From the NCBI GenBank assembly GCA_027081115.1, contig JALWLD010000079.1, forward strand, positions 1 through 64,000: a DNA stretch of 64,000 nt. Direction: 5' to 3'. Each line of letters opens with the position of its first letter. Positions within the stretch are counted from its first letter, which is position 1. This DNA is from Sulfurovum sp. (GTDB lineage Bacteria > Campylobacterota > Campylobacteria > Campylobacterales > Sulfurovaceae). Under the pieces are notes generated by a model. The model saw only the letters and a program-made list of their open reading frames with translations. It was not told where the DNA came from and did no database searches. Shown here one piece after another: positions 30,260-38,609 of the stretch. Position numbers and translations under genes: made by a program.

Positions 30260-31762
30260 TTAAGAACGATAGTCTGAGTTGATCCCATCCATACCATCAC
30301 AGTTCTGGTCTATACCATCACCTACAGTATCACTTTCATTTGGATTTATTGACGCATTTGCATCATCACAATCTACTGACCATCCAGAAGTCCAGAACCC
30401 ATCACCGTCACGGTCCTCACCTATTTTGACAAGAGCCGGTACATACCATCCAATATCTGAGCCGTTACTTCTAATTTCAACATGATATGTTTTTCCTGTA
30501 TCTGTATTATTTGAGAGTATTTGATATATTCTCCCATTTCCATTACTCATTTCTGTTCCGTTTTCATCATATGCATACCAGTCATAATCGGTAATTGCAC
30601 CACTATTTCCCCCGTCATCTGAATCCTCTATAAAGAAAGCGGACGAGTAGGCAGGAAGGCTTATACTGTAAAAATCTGTATCGCTTGTATCATGTAGAGT
30701 CCTCATCTGACTGTATATATCTTTACGATGTTGGATTTCTTCATATGCACCCAAAGTTTCAGGTGTCGGTTTGGCACTTGCTATATCATTATCCATTTCA
30801 AAAAGATCTACCGTTCCATCTGCAATCGCATCGACTCCGGAACAATCCTGATCGATACCATCACCTCCTATTTCAGTAGCATACGGATAGATCGTATCAT
30901 TATTATCGTTACAGTCGTAAGTTGGCGTATAATTATCAGCATCACTATCCATATATTCTCGAATACCCAACTGATAGCTCGTAGTCTCGACTACACTGTA
31001 TGAACGTACTTTCAGATAGTAGGTACCTGTATATGCTGCAGTATATATGATATGGCTGTCATAATCTATATAGTCGTCATCAGACTCTATGTGATTACCA
31101 GCACTTTGATCAGTATTATCGTACAGATACAGATAGGTGTCTCCAACTTCATTCAGGTTGATAGCAAAAAATTCATATTTTTTGCCCATCTCAAGCTCAA
31201 CTTTCACCCAGTCGTAATCACCCTGAGGATATATACTGTGTGGCTGGAGAGTAGCACCGACTTCAATGGTCCCTGCCGTTGATACATTGTTGTCTCCCGT
31301 AGAACCTTCGTAGCTATCTTTTACCTTTGGACTACTTGGTTTATATGTTGCAATGACGGTGATTGCATCTGGAGCGCTGTTATCTGTCCCATCATTCACA
31401 ATAAGTTGTAAAGTATAATTACCCTCAACATCAGTTTTAAAGGTAGGATTTACCACATTGGCATCAGACAATACAGCCATGCTTCCTTGAGGAGATATGA
31501 GAGTCCAACTATAGCTTAGCGTATTAGCATCTACATCAGAGCTTGCAGAACCATCCAGTGTTACTTCTGACCATAATGAAACATTTTGATCATCTCCTGC
31601 ATTGGCTACAGGAGGAGTGTTCCCTTCTGCTACTGGTGCTGCTACGGGTGTTCCACTAAGTCCTCTTTCAGAAGGAATTCCTTCTGAACCGCATCCTGAG
31701 AAAGCTAAGATTGCTGCTGTTGAAAGTAGCAGGGTTGTTATTTTTCTATTTATAAGTTTCAT
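30260..31762 (-). CDS. Lipoprotein with PKD-like and MopE-type metal-binding motifs
   Basis: Lipobox AFSGC; two units DSDADNYTPTYDCNDNNDTIYPYATEIGGDGIDQDCSGVD and DRDGDGFWTSGWSVDCDDANASINPNESDTVGDGIDQNCDGMD. Confidence 0.8.
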   Translation of the reverse strand: MKLINRKITTLLLSTAAILAFSGCGSEGIPSERGLSGTPVAAPVAEGNTPPVANAGDDQNVSLWSEVTLDGSASSDVDANTLSYSWTLISPQGSMAVLSDANVVNPTFKTDVEGNYTLQLIVNDGTDNSAPDAITVIATYKPSSPKVKDSYEGSTGDNNVSTAGTIEVGATLQPHSIYPQGDYDWVKVELEMGKKYEFFAINLNEVGDTYLYLYDNTDQSAGNHIESDDDYIDYDSHIIYTAAYTGTYYLKVRSYSVVETTSYQLGIREYMDSDADNYTPTYDCNDNNDTIYPYATEIGGDGIDQDCSGVDAIADGTVDLFEMDNDIASAKPTPETLGAYEEIQHRKDIYSQMRTLHDTSDTDFYSISLPAYSSAFFIEDSDDGGNSGAITDYDWYAYDENGTEMSNGNGRIYQILSNNTDTGKTYHVEIRSNGSDIGWYVPALVKIGEDRDGDGFWTSGWSVDCDDANASINPNESDTVGDGIDQNCDGMDGINSDYRS

Positions 31763-31771
31763 TATTTATCC

Positions 31772-32377
31772 TTAAAATTTATAAGAGACACCAAGTGTCC
31801 ATGTATCTGAGTCTACATCATCTAGTTGTGCTGTGTAGTCAAAACCTGTATCATTATACAAAGAGACATAATCTGCAAATATCAAAATATTTTCTGTAAC
31901 CGTGTATTGTGCTCCAAGTCCCCATTGGAATCCACTCTCATAGGCATCACCACCTGAAAGATCAGTAAGCATTACACCTCCGTAACCAAGAAGTGCATAA
32001 ACAGAAAAGTCTCCAATCGGGTACATAGGTTTCACATAGATACCCCAACTTGAGAAGTCACCATTGTAGTTATCTGCCAAACCTGTCAGATCTCCTGCAT
32101 TATAATCTGTACTGAACCCGAAAGTATAACGACCTTCAAGCGCTATATATTCGTTGTACTGATACCCTGCCTGAAGCATCATTGTATTTGCAGAGATCTC
32201 TTCAGAAGTAAAATCATCATTTACCGTTGCATTTCCAAAACCAAGACCTATGTAAAATACTGAGTTGTCAATTACAGGTATTACAACCGGTTCCTCTATA
32301 GGTGCAACATCTCCCCCCGCTATTAAACAACTACTGAGTGCCAGTACGGACACCAATGATAAAATGCTCTTTTTCAT
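31772..32377 (-). CDS. Outer-membrane beta-barrel protein
   Basis: Signal peptide, beta-barrel pattern, terminal WTLGVSYKF. Confidence 0.75.
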   Translation of the reverse strand: MKKSILSLVSVLALSSCLIAGGDVAPIEEPVVIPVIDNSVFYIGLGFGNATVNDDFTSEEISANTMMLQAGYQYNEYIALEGRYTFGFSTDYNAGDLTGLADNYNGDFSSWGIYVKPMYPIGDFSVYALLGYGGVMLTDLSGGDAYESGFQWGLGAQYTVTENILIFADYVSLYNDTGFDYTAQLDDVDSDTWTLGVSYKF

Positions 32378-32429
32378 TTAATCTTCCTCCCCTTATGTAT
32401 ATCTTGAAATTTACTGATAAATAATGATT

Positions 32430-32512
32430 TGCTGAGTAGCCTGGCGATCTGCGAGAGACCCATAGCTTTCCGTACTATCTTCGCAGACAGGTTGGCTTTG
32501 TGCAGAATGTTT
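32430..32512 (-). ncRNA. GEMM-I class cyclic-dinucleotide (c-di-GMP-I) riboswitch
   Basis: Minus strand CACAAAGCCAACCTGTCTGCGAAGATAGTACGGAAAGCTATGGGTCTCTCGCAGATCGCCAGGCTACTCAGC: CTGTCT-GCGA-AGATAG hairpin with GNRA loop, ACGGAAAGC joining segment, GGTCT/AGATC stem, GCCAGGCT receptor-like strand; ~54 nt upstream of the OMP start codon. Confidence 0.8.
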
Positions 32513-32594
32513 AACTTTATTATACAGATATTTATATTCGCTAATTATAGTAACTGTATGCTTATAATTAAATTATATAATAAAAAGTCGATAC

Positions 32595-32820
32595 AGTGTT
32601 TTCCTTGGTGATATCAATACACTCCACGGTTTTGAAAATGGAGAATATATTTCAGAATTTACTCTGCTTTAAAAAGTTACAAGAGAAGATCCGACAGTAT
32701 TGTTATATTGTTAAAGATATTGTTACATTCAGTGGTTTAGAGTTGTTAGTCGATGATGAGGTCAATCTCTACGGATTGGAAAGTGCTGATAAAAAGTTTT
32801 TGGTGCTAAAAAAAGTAGGG
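32595..32820 (+). pseudogene. Decayed partial copy of the methyltransferase at 29068-29772
   Basis: VFLGDINTLHGFENGEYISEFTLL* then (frameshift) FKKLQEKIRQYCYIVKDIVTFSGLELLVDDEVNLYGLESADKKFLVLKK matches the intact gene C-terminus with two internal deletions. Confidence 0.88.
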
Positions 32821-32838
32821 GTATGGGGAGATAGTATT

Positions 32839-32879
32839 TTGGTAGGCAAGGTGCCTACCAAGATAGTCTAGGACTATCT
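32839..32879. terminator. Two adjacent perfect hairpins downstream of rpsR
   Basis: TTGGTAGGCA-AGG-TGCCTACCAA followed by AGATAGTC-TAG-GACTATCT; no clear T-tract. Confidence 0.45.
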
Positions 32880-33137
32880 CAAGTTCTCAAATGGGGATTC
32901 AACAACATTCTTTCTATCTACGATATACGGAATAAGTGCTGTTTGTCTTGCTCTTTTGATTGCGACAGTTACAAGCTCCTGGTGACGCTTACAGTTACCT
33001 GTCAATCTTCTTGGCATGATTTTAAATCTTTCGCTCAAACTGAATTTGAGTGAATTTAAATCTTTATAGTCGATAAAATCAACTTTCTGCTCACAATATT
33101 TACAAAATCTCTTTTTAAATTTTCTTCTTTCTGCCAT
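32874..33137 (-). CDS. rpsR: 30S ribosomal protein bS18
   Basis: [26 protein letters not shown]...[28 protein letters not shown]. Confidence 0.96.
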   Translation of the reverse strand: MAERRKFKKRFCKYCEQKVDFIDYKDLNSLKFSLSERFKIMPRRLTGNCKRHQELVTVAIKRARQTALIPYIVDRKNVVESPFENLR

Positions 33138-33148
33138 GGTCTGTTCTC

Positions 33149-33646
33149 CTAAAACGGTATTTCATCTTCGTTGATGTCAATTTCTGGGATGTTAGTTGGT
33201 GCTGCTTGTTGTGGTGCAGGCTGAGGAGCACTTTGAGATGGTGCAGAGTAACCTTGCTGTTGTGGTGCAGGCTGAGAATATGTATCTCCAGCCGGTGCAG
33301 CATTGTAACCCTGTGAGTCATCTTTACTTCCAAGCATCTGCAGGTTTTCTACTGTTACAGAGTGCTTTGATCTTTTGCTTCCATCTTGTGCTGTCCACTG
33401 GTCAAGCTTCAATCTACCATCTACCAAAACTTTGCTACCCTTACGTAAATACTGATTTGCAATTTCAGCAGTTCTTCCAAAGAAAGTAATGTCTACAAAC
33501 AGTACTTCTTCTTTCTGTTCACCGGTTGCAGATTTGAATTTACGTGAAGTTGCGATTGCCGTGTTTCCAATGGCACTCCCACCTTGTGTGTATCTTACTT
33601 CTACATCTCTGGTTAGGTTTCCTGCTAAAATAATCTTATTGTACAT
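33149..33646 (-). CDS. ssb: Single-stranded DNA-binding protein
   Basis: [23 protein letters not shown]; acidic tail DINEDEIPF. Confidence 0.96.
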   Translation of the reverse strand: MYNKIILAGNLTRDVEVRYTQGGSAIGNTAIATSRKFKSATGEQKEEVLFVDITFFGRTAEIANQYLRKGSKVLVDGRLKLDQWTAQDGSKRSKHSVTVENLQMLGSKDDSQGYNAAPAGDTYSQPAPQQQGYSAPSQSAPQPAPQQAAPTNIPEIDINEDEIPF

Positions 33647-33673
33647 AGGGTTGCTCCTGTTGGTCGCGTTTAA

Positions 33674-34084
33674 TTATGCTTCTGTTGTTTCAGATGCTGC
33701 TTCTGGAGCAGGTGTTGCTTCAGGTGCTTTTTCTACAGGTGCTTCAGCTTTTTTAGTAGCTGTTGCAACAAGTTTGTCAAATTGTGCGATCTCTTTATTT
33801 TTAACATATTTTACAGTTAAAAACTTAATGACGTCTTCATTGATCTTAAGATTTCTCTCAAGCTCGTTGATCACAGTTCCTTCAGCTTTGAAGAATAATA
33901 CTGTGTAGTATCCTCTGTCATTTTTCTGTACAGGATAAGCAAGTTTTCTCATACCCATATCGTCAGTTGCAACGAGTTCTGCACCTTCTTTAGCAAGTAC
34001 ATCTTTGATCTTAGCGATCTGTGCTGCAGTCTCTTCGTCTGTTAGTGTAGCTTTTACTACAAACAGTGTTTCATAACAAGTCAT
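33674..34084 (-). CDS. rpsF: 30S ribosomal protein bS6
   Basis: YETLFVVKATLTDEE...MGMRKLAYPVQKNDRGYYTVLFF. Confidence 0.96.
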   Translation of the reverse strand: MTCYETLFVVKATLTDEETAAQIAKIKDVLAKEGAELVATDDMGMRKLAYPVQKNDRGYYTVLFFKAEGTVINELERNLKINEDVIKFLTVKYVKNKEIAQFDKLVATATKKAEAPVEKAPEATPAPEAASETTEA

Positions 34085-34220
34085 ATTGTTTCCTTTTGGT
34101 TTAATAGCCCATATAAATGCAGATATTTACTATCTGTCCAAAAATGAGCAAGAATTTTGGAAGCGATATTCTACCCTAAGATGTCTTTGCTTTTACTGAG
34201 TCAGGATTCTAAATATATTC

Positions 34221-35414
34221 TTAATGAAAAGGAAGAAGGAGGGAAAATTCTGCACCATTTTCAATGTTTTGTGCAGTCAAACTACCCTGCATATTTTCAA
34301 TCATATTTTTGGCTATATTCAGTCCCAACCCTGACCCCTCTTTTTTACTTGTGACATAAAGATCGAACAGTGTATTGAGCATATCGGCAGGAATACCTCC
34401 TGCATTGTCTTTGATCCGTACACAGGCATGTTCATTATCTGTGGAGATAGCAATAGTGATCTGCATATTTTCATGAGGGTTTTCTTCAAATGCATCTTTT
34501 GCATTTTTCAAGAGGGAAAGAAGTATTTGTTTGAATTCATTGGGGTAACCATATGCCAAGACATTCCTGTCCCCTTCTACTATAATATCAATATACTTAT
34601 ATTGGTATTCGGATTCAATTAGTCTCAGTACACTCTGTATATGCTCAAAGAGGTTAAATTGCACCCTTTCTTTCATAGGATTGAAGAAATTCTGAAAATC
34701 CACCACGGTTTGATTTAAATGTTCGACTTGCATTACTACTTTATCGAGTGTTTCATAAAACATATTTGTATCAATAGGACCTTTTTTCAGTTTTATTTTT
34801 AGTACACTCACGATCAGGTTGATCGAATTGAGCGGCTGTTTCCACTGATGGGTGACCATTCCTATCATTTCGCCAATTTGGGCATGGCGTGACTGTATCT
34901 CCATTATTTTCTGATTCTCACGACTTTTCTTTATGGCGCTGTCTACCATTACCTGCATCTCTTCGTTAAAGCGTTTTAGTTGCATATTTTTTTCAGAGAT
35001 CTCTTTTAAAAGTAGGGATTTCTCATTACGTTCCTGAATCAGTTTTTGCTGTGTATTTGCCTGTTGGGTGATATTTTCAAACAGTATGATCAATGTTTCG
35101 AAGTAACCTTCCTTTTCATTGCACGTTCGTCCGGGATGGACATGAATATGCACATATTGATCGGTATTTTTAACGATATAGGGAAGTGTGAGTACTTCTT
35201 TCTCTTTTTTAAATATTTTTTCTATTTCAGCTTCCATACCGTAGAGCTCAGGAACGACTTGAATAAGATTCATATTATCATAATTCATACTACTGGCCTC
35301 ACATAAACGAAAGACCATATCTGAATATTCAATGATCTGTAAGTTTTTATCTATGACCATGTATTCATAGAGATGATTTGCATTGATCGCATTTAAAATT
35401 TCTTGTATATGCAT
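34221..35414 (-). CDS. PAS-type sensor histidine kinase
   Basis: MVTHQWKQPLNSI H-box; DNAGGIP, GSGLGLNIAKNMIE ATPase motifs. Confidence 0.88.
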   Translation of the reverse strand: MHIQEILNAINANHLYEYMVIDKNLQIIEYSDMVFRLCEASSMNYDNMNLIQVVPELYGMEAEIEKIFKKEKEVLTLPYIVKNTDQYVHIHVHPGRTCNEKEGYFETLIILFENITQQANTQQKLIQERNEKSLLLKEISEKNMQLKRFNEEMQVMVDSAIKKSRENQKIMEIQSRHAQIGEMIGMVTHQWKQPLNSINLIVSVLKIKLKKGPIDTNMFYETLDKVVMQVEHLNQTVVDFQNFFNPMKERVQFNLFEHIQSVLRLIESEYQYKYIDIIVEGDRNVLAYGYPNEFKQILLSLLKNAKDAFEENPHENMQITIAISTDNEHACVRIKDNAGGIPADMLNTLFDLYVTSKKEGSGLGLNIAKNMIENMQGSLTAQNIENGAEFSLLLPFH

Positions 35415-35425
35415 ACCATTCCTTT

Positions 35426-35929
35426 TTAAGTAAGCATAGAGTGTGCTAAAGCATAGAATACCTCTTCAACACCGCTACCACTTTTTGCTGAACCCAGATA
35501 AATATCGTTTACCTTTTGTCCATATTGTTGTTTAATCTCTTCAAGAATATTTTTTGCAGTAATATTATCAAGCATGTCACATTTGTTCAGTACAAGCATC
35601 ACAGGTGATGAAGGTATGATACCTTCAATAGTTTTTAGATAGGTTGCAATATGTTCAATGGTCTCTTCTCTTGTGAGATCTGAAACAATTATACACCCGT
35701 GTGCCCCTGTCAAATAAGTAGTATTGACTGCTTTTAGCTCTGTACCACCTTCTATATCCCAGATCAGTCCCTGAACAGTTTCATTTTCCAGTGCAATATT
35801 TTTTCTTGATATCTTTACACCGATTGTGCTCAAGTAGGTATCACTGAATTGGTTGTCTACATAGCGACGGATAAAACTTGTTTTCCCTGTCGCAAAATCT
35901 CCGATCAAAATTATTTTTTTTGATATCAT
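35426..35929 (-). CDS. Rab/Ras-like small GTPase
   Basis: LIGDFATGKTSFIRRY P-loop, STIGV switch I, WDIEGG at G3, NKCD G4, GSAKSG G5. Confidence 0.88.
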   Translation of the reverse strand: MISKKIILIGDFATGKTSFIRRYVDNQFSDTYLSTIGVKISRKNIALENETVQGLIWDIEGGTELKAVNTTYLTGAHGCIIVSDLTREETIEHIATYLKTIEGIIPSSPVMLVLNKCDMLDNITAKNILEEIKQQYGQKVNDIYLGSAKSGSGVEEVFYALAHSMLT

Positions 35930-36014
35930 TATTTATTATATCCTTTTTGGTACTGTAGATTTTCTTGTACAAATATTTTTGAGAGGATTGTATTCAGTAT
36001 CAATTGTATCTGTT

Positions 36015-37961
36015 TCATAGTTCTTTCTTGCTGCCGTTTCTATTGATTATACCATTTTTGTGTTGGATATTAAACACTTTTTGCATAGTTTCATACACCA
36101 TATCCCGATCAAGTTCAAACCGTATGATAATCCTTCTTGATGCGTTATGATCCTCTTGGTCATTCACCAGTATAATCTCTTTGCTGGCTTTTCCTACGGA
36201 TTCAAGCAGGTTTTCTATATGTGCTTTTTGAACGAACGGTTGTTTTAAAAGGTATGTTTTGACTACATCCGCTCTCTTCTGGGTAAGCATCATATTGTTT
36301 GCAACAGTACCACTGCTGTCACTGTGACCTTCGATAATGATCTTTTTCAGATAGGCTCTATATGGCAGTAATACTGACAGATAGTGTTCAAAGGTTTTTT
36401 TCACAGTATTGATCTCTTTGGGATTATACTCAACCTGCTGTACTGAAAAAAGGTGTAGTTTGGCAAAGTCCAATGTCTGGTTTTGCCTGTTGTAAAAAGG
36501 ATTGTTTTTCATGGCGGTAAAGAGTTTTGATGTAATTTCGTCTTTAAGATGCAAAATATGGTGAATCTCTTTTTCTTTTGCTTCAAGCAAGATGATCTTC
36601 TTCTGTAGCTCTGCTACAGATTCCAGTACCGGTTTTGTAGTCTGTAAAAATTGTTTTTGCAGCAATGTTAGATTCTGTTCGTAGCTCTGGATATTTTTTT
36701 GTTGTCTTTTGAACAAATACTCCTGAGCTTTGGTACTGAGTATTAGATGGTTAATAACGGACTTTCCTGTTTTTTCTCCAATTAGATCAATCATTTCGGG
36801 GACATGCTTCAGTGTATCAATATATCCGTTAAGTTCAATTATCTTACCATGATCATGTAGTGTGATTTCTTGTGCCATTTTTTGTTTTATCTGGGTTTCA
36901 AGTATATGGATCTTGTACCATTCATTTGCAATATAACCTCCATATCCCAGTATCAGTAGGCCTATTGCAAGAAAAATCAGTTTTGCAGGATTATGTTTTT
37001 GAACAGATGTATCTGATCTGTCAAAATTTTTCTGTGAAAGAAGATGATTTTGCATTTTTTCAGAAAGCTCTGCAATTTCAGGAGCACTGTCATCCCCATT
37101 AAAATTTTGGAAATATAAAGCATATTGCTTGACGATCGATGCAAAAAATTGGTTGATCTCTGAGCGAAGTTCATAGTCAGGCTCACTGTCAAGAAAAGCA
37201 ATGACATAGACTGAACCAGCACTTTCAATATAGAGTGTCGCATTTCCATAACTGAGTATCTGTATCTCTTCTTTGTTCTCCTGATATTTATTGATCCAGT
37301 CATTGATGAAGTCCTTAATAGCACTTGCCATGGAAGCAACCATTTGAGGATCATCAATTTCACGTTTTTCTATACTTGCCGAAGAGATAAGCAGTCCTGT
37401 ATCTTTATGGATCACGAACAGTGCTGAGATCAATGCATCGCCGCTCTCTTCCATAAGCAGTTCTGTTTCACTGACACCGGTAAATTTAGCTTTCAGTTTG
37501 CGTTTGAAGCGTTCTGTGGAAAGACCATTTTCAATTTTCTGGTTAATCTGTTCCATCAGCTCTTTGATGGACTGTGTGACATATTTTGAAATCATCCCGC
37601 CCATAATAGGGTAAAGTGCATCGATCATCACGTCTTGATTGTTTGCGATCTCTTTGGAGATAGCCGGAGCAATCACCTTTTGTAGAGAACCACTGAGTTC
37701 AGGCAAGTGTATTTGGGATGCATGTTCTATGATCTGGGCAAGATGCTCTGCCAGTATTTCTACCGTCTGGCCATTTTTCTTTTCAAGGTTTTGAAGCAGG
37801 ATCGTATCTAAAAGAGGGGTGATCCTTCTTATAATATCCTCCTGGTCTTCAAAACGTAGATCAAGTTTTTCTAATGCTGATGAGAGTTTTTTTAGCTGTT
37901 CAAGCTCAGGCTCAAGAAGAAGTCTTTTAAGCTCTTCAAGCTGTGAATTACTTTTCTTCAG
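36015..37961 (-). CDS. OmpA C-terminal-domain protein with N-terminal cytoplasmic domain, probable CTG start
   Basis: C-terminal OmpA-like IIIEGHSDSSGTVANNMMLTQKRADVVKTYL; TM LIFLAIGLLILGYGGY; reading frame open to CTG at 37961, preceded by in-frame TAA and by AAGG 8 nt upstream; ORF track starts at TTG 37706. Confidence 0.78.
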   Translation of the reverse strand: MKKSNSQLEELKRLLLEPELEQLKKLSSALEKLDLRFEDQEDIIRRITPLLDTILLQNLEKKNGQTVEILAEHLAQIIEHASQIHLPELSGSLQKVIAPAISKEIANNQDVMIDALYPIMGGMISKYVTQSIKELMEQINQKIENGLSTERFKRKLKAKFTGVSETELLMEESGDALISALFVIHKDTGLLISSASIEKREIDDPQMVASMASAIKDFINDWINKYQENKEEIQILSYGNATLYIESAGSVYVIAFLDSEPDYELRSEINQFFASIVKQYALYFQNFNGDDSAPEIAELSEKMQNHLLSQKNFDRSDTSVQKHNPAKLIFLAIGLLILGYGGYIANEWYKIHILETQIKQKMAQEITLHDHGKIIELNGYIDTLKHVPEMIDLIGEKTGKSVINHLILSTKAQEYLFKRQQKNIQSYEQNLTLLQKQFLQTTKPVLESVAELQKKIILLEAKEKEIHHILHLKDEITSKLFTAMKNNPFYNRQNQTLDFAKLHLFSVQQVEYNPKEINTVKKTFEHYLSVLLPYRAYLKKIIIEGHSDSSGTVANNMMLTQKRADVVKTYLLKQPFVQKAHIENLLESVGKASKEIILVNDQEDHNASRRIIIRFELDRDMVYETMQKVFNIQHKNGIINRNGSKKEL

Positions 37962-38508
37962 TGCTTATGCCTTGGGATAATACGGTATTGATATCGGTTC
38001 CTTGCATCTTCATAGCAACATCTAAAAGCATCTGTGCCATTGCATCTCTGGAAAGTTTGTCATCACCAAGTGTATTGAGACCTTCATTCAGTGCGGCTTC
38101 AATTTCGGATTTCATTACGTTAACCTGTGCAAGTACTTTTTTGTTTTCATCTGAAACATTTTCTTTGAGTACCCTCATCTTTGTAGAGAATTCGTCTTTT
38201 TGGCTGTGTAGCTGTGCTTGAATTGATTCATCTGTTGTATCGATCAGTTCTTTTAGCTTAGTACGTTCTTTTTGTGTGGCAAGTTCAAGATTGTCTATTT
38301 TTTTCTCTAGAATTTCCAATGCACGTTCAGTCTCTTTACTGAGTTTCTCATATGATTCATTCATCTTGCTGTTCAGAGTTTCTTCCATACTACTCATTGT
38401 TTTGTTGATCTGATTGAATCTCTCTTCAAAATCCTTGATTTGCGAACCGAAAATGAGATCTCTTATTTGATCTACATTGTTTAGATTATTTACATTTTTT
38501 GTTGCCAT
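37948..38508 (-). CDS. Coiled-coil protein upstream of the OmpA-domain gene
   Basis: 186 aa, heptad-rich; stop overlaps the start of the OmpA-domain frame. Confidence 0.65.
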   Translation of the reverse strand: MATKNVNNLNNVDQIRDLIFGSQIKDFEERFNQINKTMSSMEETLNSKMNESYEKLSKETERALEILEKKIDNLELATQKERTKLKELIDTTDESIQAQLHSQKDEFSTKMRVLKENVSDENKKVLAQVNVMKSEIEAALNEGLNTLGDDKLSRDAMAQMLLDVAMKMQGTDINTVLSQGISTEEK

Positions 38509-38609
38509 TATGTATTTCCCTTACTTAAAATTGTATTTATTTTATCGAATATAGCCTTAATTTACATTCAATGAGCTGACAGTTTTCAATTAATGTAAAC
38601 TCTATATGT

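Noticed and set aside
32596-32871. 91-aa ORF in the ORF track
   Set aside because: It overlays a frameshifted pseudogene of the methyltransferase; the ORF's N-terminal part is out of frame with the homologous protein.
37940-37965. +1 programmed frameshift fusing the coiled-coil gene to the OmpA-domain gene
   Set aside because: No convincing slippery sequence at GAA GAA AAG TAA; a CTG start with AAGG spacing explains the data more simply.
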